From Clostridia bacterium (GTDB lineage: Bacteria; Bacillota_A; Clostridia; Christensenellales; UBA1242), in assembly GCA_028701635.1 (NCBI GenBank), contig JAQVQJ010000016.1, positions 1 to 11,622 on the forward strand: a DNA stretch of 11,622 nt, given 5' to 3'. The notes under the pieces were generated by a model that saw only the letters and a program-made list of their open reading frames with translations, searched no databases and had not been told where the DNA came from. Positions within the stretch are counted from its first letter, which is position 1; every line of letters begins with the position of its first letter. This document shows positions 1 through 7,813 of this stretch, in pieces. The position numbers and the translations under genes are program-made.

Positions 1-1497
1 TGTTGGACGTAAGTATCTTCCTTCATGAGAAACATAACTTCTTGTATTTAAGGTTGTTATAATCATTGCATAAGTTGCTGGTCGGCCAATTCCATTTTCT
101 TCCATTTCCTTAACCAAACTTGCTTCTGTATAACGAGTTGGTGGTTTCGTAAACTTCTGTTCTGTATCTAGTTTTTTAAATTCAACAACTTCTCCCTCTT
201 CAAGTTGTGGAATTTTAAAATCCTCATCTTCTTTTTCGGAATAATTTTTGTATACCGCTGTAAATCCAGGGAATTTTACTGCTTTTCCACTTGCTTTAAA
301 TCCATAGCTATTTGCTGTTATATCAACATTTAAAATATTATATTGAGCTTCTGTCATTTGACTTGCCAAAAATCTTTCATAAATTAATTTGTATAATCTA
401 AAATTTTCAGGTGAAAGTGATGCCATAACACTTGCTGGCGTTTTCTCTATTGAAATTGGTCTTATTGCTTCATGGGCATCCTGTGCACTAGCCTTAGCTT
501 TGTAAACATTTGGATTAGCAGGAGCATAATCTTTTCCATACTCATTCTTAATAAAATTCAAGGCTGCATCCTGTGCATCTGCCGAAATTCTTGTACTATC
601 TGTTCTTATATATGTGATTAAAGCAACTTTGCCTTCCCCTTCTATATTAACACCTTCATAAAGTTGCTGTGCGCAAAGAGAGGTCTTTTTTAAACTCATT
701 CCCAACTTGTTCAAGGCATCTTGTTGCATTGTACTTGTTGTGAAAGGAGCTGGTGCATGAGTTTTTGTTACAGATTTTTTTACACTTTTAACAATATAAT
801 CTGCATCTTTTAAATTAGTTTTTACAGTTTCTGCCTCTTCAGTATTCTTAACTTTAATCTTTTTGCCGTTTAGAGATTGTAAAGCAGATTTAAACTCGCC
901 ATCTTTCTTTTTTTGAAGATTAGCTGTTATTGTCCAATATTCTTCTGGTTTAAAGTTTTTTATATCAGTTTCTTTATCAACTATCAATTTTAATGCTACT
1001 GATTGAACCCTTCCTGCACTTAATTTTGGTTTTATTTTCTTACAAATAATAGGTGAAAGTTTATATCCAACTATTCTATCCAAAACTCTACGAGCTTGTT
1101 GGGCATCAACAAGCTTTAAGTCAATAACACGAGGATGTTTTAAGGCTTCTGTTACTGCATTTTTTGAAATTTCATTAAATACAATTCTGCATTTTTCTTC
1201 TGGCTCTTTCCCTAATATGTATGCAATATGCCATGCAATCGCCTCTCCTTCACGATCAGGATCGGTTGCGATTAAAACTTCATCTACTTTTTTTGCCTTT
1301 TCCTTTAACTCTTTGACAAGTTCAGTTTTATCTTTCATCATTTCGTATCTTGGGTCCATCTTTTCTAAATCAACTCCAAAATTCTTTTGTGGCAAATCTC
1401 TAACATGTCCTTTTGTTGCAAAAACATCATAGCCTGCGCCTAAATACTTTTTTAATGTATCTCTTTTCCCTGGTCCCTCAATAATAACTAATTTCAT
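1..1497 (-). CDS. topA: DNA topoisomerase I (type IA), N-terminal 499 residues, cut by the window edge
   Basis: Relaxes negatively supercoiled DNA by cutting and rejoining one strand through a 5'-phosphotyrosine link. My translation of the minus strand begins MKLVIIEGPGK, which places the first TOPRIM glutamate at residue 7. The acidic TOPRIM triad DPDRE is at residues 79-83, followed by GEAIAWH. The active-site block ITYIRTDSTR is at about residues 294-303, with catalytic Tyr296. The motif GRPATYA near residues 471-477 also fits the family. The frame is still open at base 1, so the rest of the core and any C-terminal zinc-ribbon domains lie outside the window. Firmicute TopA is usually near 690 residues, so roughly a quarter to a third is missing. 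The start has a GGAGA ribosome-binding site just after the dprA stop, 11 bases upstream, so the two genes form one operon. This identification is very secure. Confidence 0.97.
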   Translation of the reverse strand, partial: MKLVIIEGPGKRDTLKKYLGAGYDVFATKGHVRDLPQKNFGVDLEKMDPRYEMMKDKTELVKELKEKAKKVDEVLIATDPDREGEAIAWHIAYILGKEPEEKCRIVFNEISKNAVTEALKHPRVIDLKLVDAQQARRVLDRIVGYKLSPIICKKIKPKLSAGRVQSVALKLIVDKETDIKNFKPEEYWTITANLQKKKDGEFKSALQSLNGKKIKVKNTEEAETVKTNLKDADYIVKSVKKSVTKTHAPAPFTTSTMQQDALNKLGMSLKKTSLCAQQLYEGVNIEGEGKVALITYIRTDSTRISADAQDAALNFIKNEYGKDYAPANPNVYKAKASAQDAHEAIRPISIEKTPASVMASLSPENFRLYKLIYERFLASQMTEAQYNILNVDITANSYGFKASGKAVKFPGFTAVYKNYSEKEDEDFKIPQLEEGEVVEFKKLDTEQKFTKPPTRYTEASLVKEMEENGIGRPATYAMIITTLNTRSYVSHEGRYLRPT

Positions 1498-1508
1498 TCT
1501 TCTCTCCA

Positions 1509-2615
1509 TTAAGCTAAAATATATGTATTTCCTGGAATTTGTTTAATAATTCCTTTAATTTGAAGCATAGTCAACATACTATTCAGTTTATTTGTTGGCA
1601 ACTTCGTTTCCGCCTGTAATTGCTCAAAATCTCTCTCTTCACATTCTAATAATTTCAAAATCATTTGTTCTTCTAGACTGACTTGCAATGAAGCGGACTT
1701 TAAAGATGTTACAACTTTTTCACGGAAAACGCAAACAATATCTTCAAAATTTAAAACGCATGCTCCTTGTGCACTTCTTATAAGCCTATTTGTACCTTTA
1801 CTCATCGCGCTTGTAACGTTTCCCGGTACTGCAAAAACTTCCCTTCCCATTTCTAATGCAAACTCTTTGGTATGCAACGAACCGCTTTTATCTCCCGCCT
1901 CCGTTATCAAAACGCCTTTTGAAATTGCCGCAATAATTCTATTTCTAAAAGGAAAGGTATAAACTGTTGGAGCAAAATTTGGACGATATTCACTAATTAA
2001 AAGTCCTTTCTCAACTATTTGTTGTGCTAACTGCGCGTTCATTGCAGGATAGAGATTGTCAAACCCGCCACCCAAAACTGCTATTGTCTTTCCCTTGTTC
2101 TCTAATGTTGTTCTATGTGAAATAGTATCAACCCCCGCCGCCAGTCCACTTATTATAGTGAAATCATTTTGCACTAAGCCCTTACAGAATTGTTCTGTAA
2201 TTATTCTGCCATAGCTTGTTGGCATTCTTGTTCCAACGACTGCGATACCATCTGTATTTAAAAGAGAAATATCTCCTTTGCAAAAAAGAGTAAAAGGAGG
2301 GGTTTCAATATTTTTTAGACTTTCTGGATAACTTTCGCTATATGGAGTTAAAATTATAATGCCTTTCTCATTTAAATTGTTTATATATGAATTTAAAAGA
2401 CTTACATCATTAAGTGCTTTTTCCATCTGTTCAACTATATTATGCGAACCTCTTTCAAACAAAGAGTCAATATCTTTTTTATGATTAAAAAAGTCTGTTA
2501 GAAAAAGTTTAGGCTCTTTAAATAAAGACAAAAGCTCTTGCTCTTTCTTATAGGTCAAATCAAACATACTAAGGAAAATTAATGCTCTTTCATCTAAGTT
2601 ATATTTTATTTCCAT
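1509..2615 (-). CDS. dprA: DNA processing protein DprA (Smf), single-strand DNA-binding RecA loader
   Basis: DprA binds incoming single-stranded DNA and loads RecA during natural transformation; many non-competent bacteria also keep it. The protein has 368 residues, the usual length. Residues 1-90 form a helical region of the SAM-like type. The Rossmann-fold domain follows, with VGTR at 127-130, SGLAAGVD at 156-163, His167, LGGGFDNLYP at 181-190, FPFRNRIIA at 221-229 and SGSLHT at 244-249 (commonly SGSLIT). PGN at 264-266 closes the core. Residues 310-368 look like the C-terminal winged-helix domain. The start ATG is preceded by a good Shine-Dalgarno (AAAGGA, about 6 nt away) and by the promoter annotated at 2637-2664. 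The gene is first in the operon with topA, the order known from Bacillus. Whether the organism is competent cannot be judged from this gene alone. Confidence 0.96.
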   Translation of the reverse strand: MEIKYNLDERALIFLSMFDLTYKKEQELLSLFKEPKLFLTDFFNHKKDIDSLFERGSHNIVEQMEKALNDVSLLNSYINNLNEKGIIILTPYSESYPESLKNIETPPFTLFCKGDISLLNTDGIAVVGTRMPTSYGRIITEQFCKGLVQNDFTIISGLAAGVDTISHRTTLENKGKTIAVLGGGFDNLYPAMNAQLAQQIVEKGLLISEYRPNFAPTVYTFPFRNRIIAAISKGVLITEAGDKSGSLHTKEFALEMGREVFAVPGNVTSAMSKGTNRLIRSAQGACVLNFEDIVCVFREKVVTSLKSASLQVSLEEQMILKLLECEERDFEQLQAETKLPTNKLNSMLTMLQIKGIIKQIPGNTYILA

Positions 2616-2636
2616 TTAATTCCTTTCAACTAAAAA

Positions 2637-2664
2637 ATCATACCACAAATGAATTTCATCTCAA
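2637..2664 (-). promoter_or_regulatory. Predicted sigma-A-type promoter of dprA-topA
   Basis: Reading the minus strand, a -35 box TTGAGA (2659-2664) is separated by 16 nt from a -10 box TATGAT (2637-2642), which is directly preceded by TGG, an extended -10 element. Each box matches the consensus at five of six positions. Transcription should begin near 2630, giving a leader of about 15 nt that includes the dprA ribosome-binding site. This is seen by eye only; the transcription start is inferred. Confidence 0.65.
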
Positions 2665-2717
2665 AAAGATTAGCAAAAATTATTTTTCATACATTTTTAG
2701 ACATTTGGATTTTTTAA

Positions 2718-2748
2718 TTGATATATTTCTCTAAAAGACAAATAATAT
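2718..2748 (+). promoter_or_regulatory. Predicted promoter of the penicillin-binding protein gene, abutting its ATG
   Basis: TTGATA (2718-2723) lies 17 nt before AATAAT (2741-2746); an overlapping TAATAT (2743-2748) is the alternative -10 with a 19-nt spacer. Either choice puts the transcription start within a few bases of the ATG at 2754. There is no Shine-Dalgarno between, so the mRNA may be leaderless. The promoter overlaps a TTG codon that would extend the reading frame, and this is one reason to prefer the later start. Confidence 0.45.
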
Positions 2749-2753
2749 TTTAT

Positions 2754-5021
2754 ATGAAAAAAGCAAAAAAGATTAGTTTAATTTTAGGAATAAGTCTAGT
2801 TGTTTTTTTATTTCTAGCAGTTGGATTAGCTTTAACATTTGCCTATAATTTCACAAAAGGCGAGGTCTTTGACTCTGAACGACTTGTCAATTCGGATTTA
2901 AAAATAAATATTTATGATAAAGACAATAACCTCATTCCAGATAAAAATATGTTTAATAATCAATACATAAAACTATCTAATCTCAATCCTGAAACAATTG
3001 AGGCTTTTATATCGATAGAAGATAAAAACTTTTACTCGCATAATGGCGTTAATATTAAACGAATGGCAAAAGCAATGCTAAAAAATATAAAAAGCGGACA
3101 AACGAAAGAAGGGGCATCAACTATCTCTCAACAGCTTATAAAGAATACTCACCTTTCCAACGAAAAAACGTATTCCCGAAAATTAAAAGAAATTGCTTTA
3201 ACAATGCAAATGGAAAAGGTATTAAGCAAAGATGAAATTCTTGAAAACTATTTTAATGTAATCTATTTTGGTAATAACATCTATGGTATAGAAAATGCAT
3301 CAAAGTTCTATTTCTCAAAACCTGCAAAAGAATTAGATATAGGAGAAAGCGCAATTCTTGCTGCCATTATCAAATCTCCTGCAACATACTGCCCTATAAA
3401 TAATCCAGAAAAATGTTTAAATAGGCGAAACTTGGTTCTTGCTGAAATGAAAGAAGACGGAAAAATAAACATTGAAACTTGCGAAAAAGAAATTTCAAAA
3501 CCATTACAAATAAATGTCGATAAGAATTTTGATAATGGTCAAAATTCATATTCACAAGCAGCTATAGAAGAAGCAACGAGTATATTACAAATTCCATCAA
3601 AACAAATCGCACTTGGCGAATATAAAATCTACACTTATCAAGACCCACGAAAACAAGAAGCTTTAAAAGAGATTATCGAGAATGAAAATATTTCATATGA
3701 TAAGTCAGCCATCTCAATTAACAATTTATCTAATGGTATCGAGGCATTTTATGGCGATAGTTCATACTCTATTTTAAAAGCTAAACGACAACCTGGGTCT
3801 ACCATTAAACCACTACTAGTTTACGGCCCTGCAATGAATGAAAATATTATTTCTCCTGCAACAAAAGTTTTAGATGACAAGATAGACATTAACGGATATA
3901 AGCCTCAAAATTATTCAAAGTCATATTCCGGATATGTCAGTGTTAGAGAGGCAATAAGCAAATCAATCAACATTCCCGCAGTTAAAACTCTTTCATATCT
4001 GGGAATAGACAAGGGTAAATACTATGCCAAAAGATTGGGTTTGAAATTTGATGAAAAAGACAATGGCTATGCTTTGGCTCTTGGCGGAATGACCTATGGA
4101 ACAGATATAAAGACACTTGCAAGCGCTTATTCCTCTTTCGCACAAAATGGTAAATATACTTCTGCTAAGTTTATTTCAAAAATTACAGATAAAGACAATA
4201 AAGTAATATACGAAAACAATAAAATGTTTGACCAAGTTTTAAGAGAAGATGCCAGTTATTTGACCTTGTCAACACTTATAACAACTGCTAAAGAAGGAAC
4301 TGCAAAGAAATTAAGTTCTCTGCCTTATATGGTAGCGGCTAAAACAGGAACGGTTGGAAGTGGCGATGAAAACACCGATGCTTACAATATTTCCCTAACT
4401 AGCGAAGATACAATTGCTGTTTGGATTGGCAACCTATCAGGTGAAAATATAGGGAATATAACCGGAGGCAAACAACCAACAACAATCGCAAAGGATTATT
4501 TTAATGAAATATATAAAAAACACACCCCAAAAGATTTTGAAATGCCAACATCTATAACCGAAATTGAGATTGATTCATTAGAATTAGATAATAATCACAT
4601 TGTTTTAAAAGCAAATGATTTCATTCCAGAAAGATATAAAATTAAAGAAATTTTCTCTAAATTTAATCTACCAAAAGATAAATCAACAAACTTCCTTGAA
4701 ATCAATCCTGCTAGTTTAAATGGCAGAATTCAAAATTCAAACAATATTTTAGAATTTGAAGCGGAGAACTATATGGCATATGATCTATATAAATTAGAAA
4801 GTGAAAAAGAAATACTGTTAAAATCTTTTAGTGGCGAACAAGGAAAAGTTACTTTTACTGAGCCTTCAAATAAGAAAAATAGTAAATATTTCCTAATCAC
4901 AAAAATCAAAAATTACGCCACAAACGAAGAACTTATCAGCGAAAAATCTAATATTGTCGAGATTGTTGCGCAAGGCGAAAAGATTGTCTCAAATAAAAAA
5001 CTCGACAAATGGTATATTTAA
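2754..5021 (+). CDS. Class A (bifunctional) penicillin-binding protein, PBP1A-like
   Basis: Polymerises lipid II into glycan strands and cross-links the stem peptides, acting outside the membrane. Numbering is from the ATG at 2754 (755 residues). A basic start (MKKAKK) precedes one membrane anchor at about 7-31. The GT51 glycosyltransferase domain (about 65-245) has catalytic EDKNF at 89-93, GASTISQQL at 120-128 and NYFNVIYFGNNIYG at 165-178. The transpeptidase domain has the nucleophile motif STIK at 349-352, SIN at 404-406 and KTGT at 530-533. The remaining ~160 residues form a beta-rich tail, perhaps FN3-like. The frame also opens at a TTG at 2718, but the ATG gives a typical signal-anchor start. 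No Shine-Dalgarno is seen. The gene is divergent from dprA, and its stop lies two bases from the yigZ stop on the other strand. Family assignment is secure; which paralogue it is cannot be told. Confidence 0.94.
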   Translation: MKKAKKISLILGISLVVFLFLAVGLALTFAYNFTKGEVFDSERLVNSDLKINIYDKDNNLIPDKNMFNNQYIKLSNLNPETIEAFISIEDKNFYSHNGVNIKRMAKAMLKNIKSGQTKEGASTISQQLIKNTHLSNEKTYSRKLKEIALTMQMEKVLSKDEILENYFNVIYFGNNIYGIENASKFYFSKPAKELDIGESAILAAIIKSPATYCPINNPEKCLNRRNLVLAEMKEDGKINIETCEKEISKPLQINVDKNFDNGQNSYSQAAIEEATSILQIPSKQIALGEYKIYTYQDPRKQEALKEIIENENISYDKSAISINNLSNGIEAFYGDSSYSILKAKRQPGSTIKPLLVYGPAMNENIISPATKVLDDKIDINGYKPQNYSKSYSGYVSVREAISKSINIPAVKTLSYLGIDKGKYYAKRLGLKFDEKDNGYALALGGMTYGTDIKTLASAYSSFAQNGKYTSAKFISKITDKDNKVIYENNKMFDQVLREDASYLTLSTLITTAKEGTAKKLSSLPYMVAAKTGTVGSGDENTDAYNISLTSEDTIAVWIGNLSGENIGNITGGKQPTTIAKDYFNEIYKKHTPKDFEMPTSITEIEIDSLELDNNHIVLKANDFIPERYKIKEIFSKFNLPKDKSTNFLEINPASLNGRIQNSNNILEFEAENYMAYDLYKLESEKEILLKSFSGEQGKVTFTEPSNKKNSKYFLITKIKNYATNEELISEKSNIVEIVAQGEKIVSNKKLDKWYI

Positions 5022-5023
5022 AA

Positions 5024-5374
5024 TTAATCTTTTTTCAAAGTTAAAGTAATTTCGCTGGCGGCTTTCGTATAAGCACGAACGAGTCCGCCCGCACCCAACT
5101 TTATTCCCCCAAAATATCTAACAATGACAACTAAAATATTAGATAATCCTTTCTTATTGATAACATTCAAAATAGGTTTGCCAGCTGTTCCACTTGGCTC
5201 GCCATCATCAAAAGCTTTTTCCGCATAATTTTCACCAACGATTTTATACGCATAACAAATATGCGTTGATTTTTTATGCTCTTTCTTTAATTCTTCTAAA
5301 ATTTTCTTAACATCAGCAACATTATCAACTTTATAAACAACTCCAATAAATTTTGATTTTTTTATTTCTATCAT
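5024..5374 (-). CDS. yigZ: YigZ/IMPACT family protein, single-domain (UPF0029) form
   Basis: A member of the YigZ/IMPACT family, named after the mouse IMPACT protein; the bacterial role is unsettled. The signature blocks are clear: DDGEPSGTAGKPIL at 56-69 and VRYFGGIKLGAGGLVRAY at 85-102. At 116 residues it holds only the N-terminal IMPACT domain. The family's common ~200-residue form adds a C-terminal ferredoxin-like domain (DUF1949), absent here, and the N-terminal extension is also short. The ends look natural rather than broken: the frame closes with TAA right after KAASEITLTLKKD, and I saw no continuation. Its ATG directly follows the tyrS stop (TAAATG) without a strong ribosome-binding site, suggesting translational coupling to tyrS. 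It converges on the penicillin-binding protein gene with two bases between stops. The assignment is firm, the function open. Confidence 0.9.
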   Translation of the reverse strand: MIEIKKSKFIGVVYKVDNVADVKKILEELKKEHKKSTHICYAYKIVGENYAEKAFDDGEPSGTAGKPILNVINKKGLSNILVVIVRYFGGIKLGAGGLVRAYTKAASEITLTLKKD

Positions 5375-6634
5375 TTACTTAACTGTCAACTTTATAAATG
5401 CTTTTTTACCCTTTTTAAGAAGAGCAAAACCATCTTTAAAGTCATCTTTTCTTAATTTTTGTTCGTAAGAAGCAACCTTTTCATCCTTTAGTAATAGACC
5501 CTTTTGTTCAATTAATCTTCTTCCTTCTGATTTAGAAACAATCAGTTTAGAATTAACTGCCACATCTATAATTAAAACTCCGTTTTCAAAATCTTGTCTT
5601 GAAATCTCATAAGTTGGTACATTATCCAAATTTCCTTCGCCGTTAAATAATGCCTTTGACGCCTCTTGAGCTGCAATAGCATCAGCTTCCCCTCTAACAA
5701 ATTTAGTTATTTCAAAAGAAAGAACTTTTTTAGCATTAACTATGTCCTGTCTAATTAAAAATTCAACTTCTTTCATAGAAACATCAGTGAAAAGTGCAAA
5801 CATCATTTGAACACAAGAGTCTGGAGTTTGATAAACTCCTTGATAAAAATCATAGGCTGAAATTTTATCTTTATCTATCCAAATCGCACCTCTCTCAGTC
5901 TTTCCCATCTTTTTACCATCGGGTGTAAGAAGAAGTGAATTTGTTGCTCCTATAAGGTTGTTATTTGTTCCGTTTAAAAAATTGAGTTTCCTTCCCAATT
6001 CAACTCCGGCAACAATATTTCCCCATTGGTCAGCCCCAGCCCATTGTAGTTCGCAATTTTTAGTTTCATTTAAGTGAACAAAGTCATAAGCCTGCATAAG
6101 CATATAGCCCATTTCAAAGAAAGTTAACCCACCTTCTTTAATCCTGTTTGCGTAGATGTCGTTAGATAACATATGGTTAACATTAAAATGAATTCCTACA
6201 TTACGCATAAAATCAATATAATCAAGTCCCTTAAACCAATCAGCATTATTAACAATGATCGCAGGATTTTCACCATCAAAATTTAAAAAAACTTTCAATG
6301 AGTTTTTAATTTTTTTAATATTCTCGTCTATTGTCTTCTTGTCTATTACTTTTCTTAATTCATTTTTGCCAGAAGGGTCACCAATGCAAGCAGTAGCACC
6401 GCCCATTAAAAGTATGACTTTATGACCTGCCTGTTGAAATTTTCTCAAAATACAAAAAGGAACGCAATGTCCTATATGTAAACTATCCGCAGTTGGATCA
6501 GTTCCTTCGTAAAGAGTAATCTGTTTACCGCTTTCTAGCAGTTTCTTTAACCCCTCTTCATCTGTGCATTGATATAAAAGCCCTCTTTCTTTCAATGTAT
6601 TGTATAAATTTGTATTAATTTTAGTTTCTTTCAT
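5375..6634 (-). CDS. tyrS: Tyrosine--tRNA ligase (class I)
   Basis: Activates tyrosine with ATP and charges tRNA-Tyr. At 419 residues it has normal length for the bacterial TyrS type. The class I signatures are HIGH at 53-56 (in SLHIGH) and KMGKT at 242-246, the bacterial TyrRS form of KMSKS. The tyrosine pocket region contains GTDPTADSLH at 44-53 and WAGADQWGN at 198-206. An S4 RNA-binding domain occupies about 350-415 (SKSEGRRLIEQKGL at 367-380). The start codon has a strong AAGGAAG ribosome-binding site. It is the first gene of a pair with yigZ and is transcribed divergently from recX. The predicted leader is only about 15 nt, too short for the T-box riboswitch that often controls tyrS in Firmicutes. 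Confidence 0.97.
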   Translation of the reverse strand: MKETKINTNLYNTLKERGLLYQCTDEEGLKKLLESGKQITLYEGTDPTADSLHIGHCVPFCILRKFQQAGHKVILLMGGATACIGDPSGKNELRKVIDKKTIDENIKKIKNSLKVFLNFDGENPAIIVNNADWFKGLDYIDFMRNVGIHFNVNHMLSNDIYANRIKEGGLTFFEMGYMLMQAYDFVHLNETKNCELQWAGADQWGNIVAGVELGRKLNFLNGTNNNLIGATNSLLLTPDGKKMGKTERGAIWIDKDKISAYDFYQGVYQTPDSCVQMMFALFTDVSMKEVEFLIRQDIVNAKKVLSFEITKFVRGEADAIAAQEASKALFNGEGNLDNVPTYEISRQDFENGVLIIDVAVNSKLIVSKSEGRRLIEQKGLLLKDEKVASYEQKLRKDDFKDGFALLKKGKKAFIKLTVK

Positions 6635-6655
6635 ATATCTTCCTTATTAAAATAA

Positions 6656-6682
6656 GTTATATTAATTTATATATTTTGTCAA
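6656..6682 (-). promoter_or_regulatory. Predicted tyrS-yigZ promoter
   Basis: On the minus strand a perfect -35 box TTGACA (6677-6682) is followed, after a rather short 15-nt spacer, by TATAAC (6656-6661). The transcription start would be near 6649, about 15 nt before the tyrS ATG and just ahead of its AAGGAAG ribosome-binding site. The short spacer lowers certainty about the exact -10 box. Confidence 0.5.
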
Positions 6683-6706
6683 ATAAATAATGATAATACA
6701 AAAAAA

Positions 6707-6735
6707 TTGCAGATAAATTTAAAAAAGTGTAATAT
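6707..6735 (+). promoter_or_regulatory. Predicted recX-acpS promoter, abutting the recX ATG
   Basis: TTGCAG (6707-6712), a 17-nt spacer, then TAATAT (6730-6735). The predicted transcription start, about seven bases downstream, coincides with the recX ATG at 6742. The bases before the ATG are A-rich with no Shine-Dalgarno, so a leaderless transcript is plausible. The -35 boxes of this promoter and of the divergent tyrS promoter are 24 bp apart. Confidence 0.45.
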
Positions 6736-6741
6736 AAAAAT

Positions 6742-7368
6742 ATGAGCGAAATAACGGGAATAAATAAATGTGGAAAAGATAAATATAATATTTTTCTAGA
6801 TGGGATTTTTTATTGCACACTAAAAGCAGAAACAATTTTAAAAGCTGGATTAAAGAGCGGAATAAACATTTCAAAAGAAGAAATTGAAGAATTACAAATG
6901 CAAAATGAGAAGTTGATTGCTTTCGATAGATGTCTAAGATATTTAGAAAACTTGAAAACAGAAAAACAAGTGAGAGATTATTTATACTCAAAGGGCTACA
7001 CAACAAAAACTGTCAACTATTGCATAGAAAAGCTACACAATTACAAATATTTAAATGATGAAGAATTCGCAAAGTTATATGTGAATTCATATGCAACAAA
7101 AAAGGGAAAAAGACTCCTTGAATTTGAGTTAAAAACAAGGGGGATAAAGGAAGAGATTATTAAGAATGTTCTTGAAAACAATGAAAATAACGAAGAAATC
7201 TTAGTAAATTTAGCCCAAAAGTTTATAAAAAATAAACCAAGAGATAAAAAGACCGCCCAAAAACTCTTTGCTCACCTATCATCAAAGGGATTTAATTTTG
7301 ATGAAATAAATAAGGTAATAAAAAAATTAATTTATGATTTTGAAGAAAATGAAGATGAAATTTATTAA
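6742..7368 (+). CDS. recX: Regulatory protein RecX
   Basis: RecX binds RecA filaments and usually inhibits or tunes recombination. The 208-residue protein is made of the three-helix repeats typical of the family. The first repeat spans about 58-112, with CLRYLENLKTEKQVRDYL and then LNDEEFAKLYV at 104-114. The second is at about 116-146 (SYATKKGKRLLEFELKTRGI), and a third covers about 170-197 (TAQKLFAHLSSKGFNFDEIN). Firmicute-type RecX also has the N-terminal beta-hairpin seen at 1-30 (KYNIFLDG). The start is the first in-frame ATG, with no Shine-Dalgarno but a promoter directly upstream. acpS follows after 47 nt on the same strand, so the two are probably cotranscribed. The assignment is confident. 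Confidence 0.92.
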   Translation: MSEITGINKCGKDKYNIFLDGIFYCTLKAETILKAGLKSGINISKEEIEELQMQNEKLIAFDRCLRYLENLKTEKQVRDYLYSKGYTTKTVNYCIEKLHNYKYLNDEEFAKLYVNSYATKKGKRLLEFELKTRGIKEEIIKNVLENNENNEEILVNLAQKFIKNKPRDKKTAQKLFAHLSSKGFNFDEINKVIKKLIYDFEENEDEIY

Positions 7369-7415
7369 TAATGATTAAAAAAAATAATTTTCCAGAAAAT
7401 AAATTAGGAGCAATT

Positions 7416-7781
7416 ATGAAAGTTGGTATTGATATTATAGAAGTAGAAAGAGTTAGCGATAGCAAAGATTTTCTCGATAAAGTTTTTACACCATTGGAAC
7501 ACGATTATATAAATAAATTTTCAGCAAAAAAAGAGCGAATTGCTGGTCATTTTTGTGCAAAAGAAGCGATATTTAAGGCTTTGGATATTATATTTATTAA
7601 CTATCAAGAAATTGAAATTATACACTCTCAAACCGGTCGACCTTTGGTTAATTTTTATGGAAAAACAAGGGAATATTTCGCTGAGAATTTTGAAGATATT
7701 GATATTTCCATTTCTCATTCAAAAACAATAGCAACTGCAATTTGTTTTGTTGAACCAAAATCTAAAGTTATTTATGTTTAA
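7416..7781 (+). CDS. acpS: Holo-[acyl-carrier-protein] synthase
   Basis: Transfers 4'-phosphopantetheine from CoA to a serine of acyl carrier protein, activating it for fatty-acid synthesis. The family motifs are in order: VGIDIIEVERV at 3-13 with the metal-binding Asp6, HFCAKEAIFKAL at 45-56 with Glu50, TGRPLV at 73-78 and ISISHS at 97-102. The length of 121 residues is typical. The frame is open upstream to an ATG at 7371, which would add 15 residues before the conserved start. I chose the ATG at 7416 because AGGAG lies five bases before it and MKVGIDI is the usual N-terminus. It sits 47 nt after recX, with no promoter seen between them. The last residues (EPKSKVIYV) run slightly past the usual end of the fold. 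Confidence 0.94.
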   Translation: MKVGIDIIEVERVSDSKDFLDKVFTPLEHDYINKFSAKKERIAGHFCAKEAIFKALDIIFINYQEIEIIHSQTGRPLVNFYGKTREYFAENFEDIDISISHSKTIATAICFVEPKSKVIYV

Positions 7782-7813
7782 AATAATTAATAAAAATTGA
7801 TTAAATATCAAAA

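Noticed and set aside
1217..1432. Plus-strand open frame of 71 residues
   Set aside because: It lies wholly inside topA on the other strand, including the TOPRIM motif region, and resembles no protein.
2718..2753. TTG start extending the penicillin-binding protein by 12 residues
   Set aside because: The extension overlaps the predicted promoter, and the ATG at 2754 gives the usual short basic start before the membrane anchor. It cannot be fully excluded.
6719..7006. Minus-strand hydrophobic open frame
   Set aside because: It is antisense to recX, spans its promoter, and is Leu/Phe-rich simply because recX is A-rich.
7371..7415. Upstream ATG for acpS
   Set aside because: It has no ribosome-binding site and adds 15 residues ahead of the conserved AcpS N-terminus; the ATG at 7416 has AGGAG at good spacing.
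7521..7731. Two short open frames, one on each strand, within acpS
   Set aside because: Both overlap the conserved AcpS motifs in other frames and have no ribosome-binding site.
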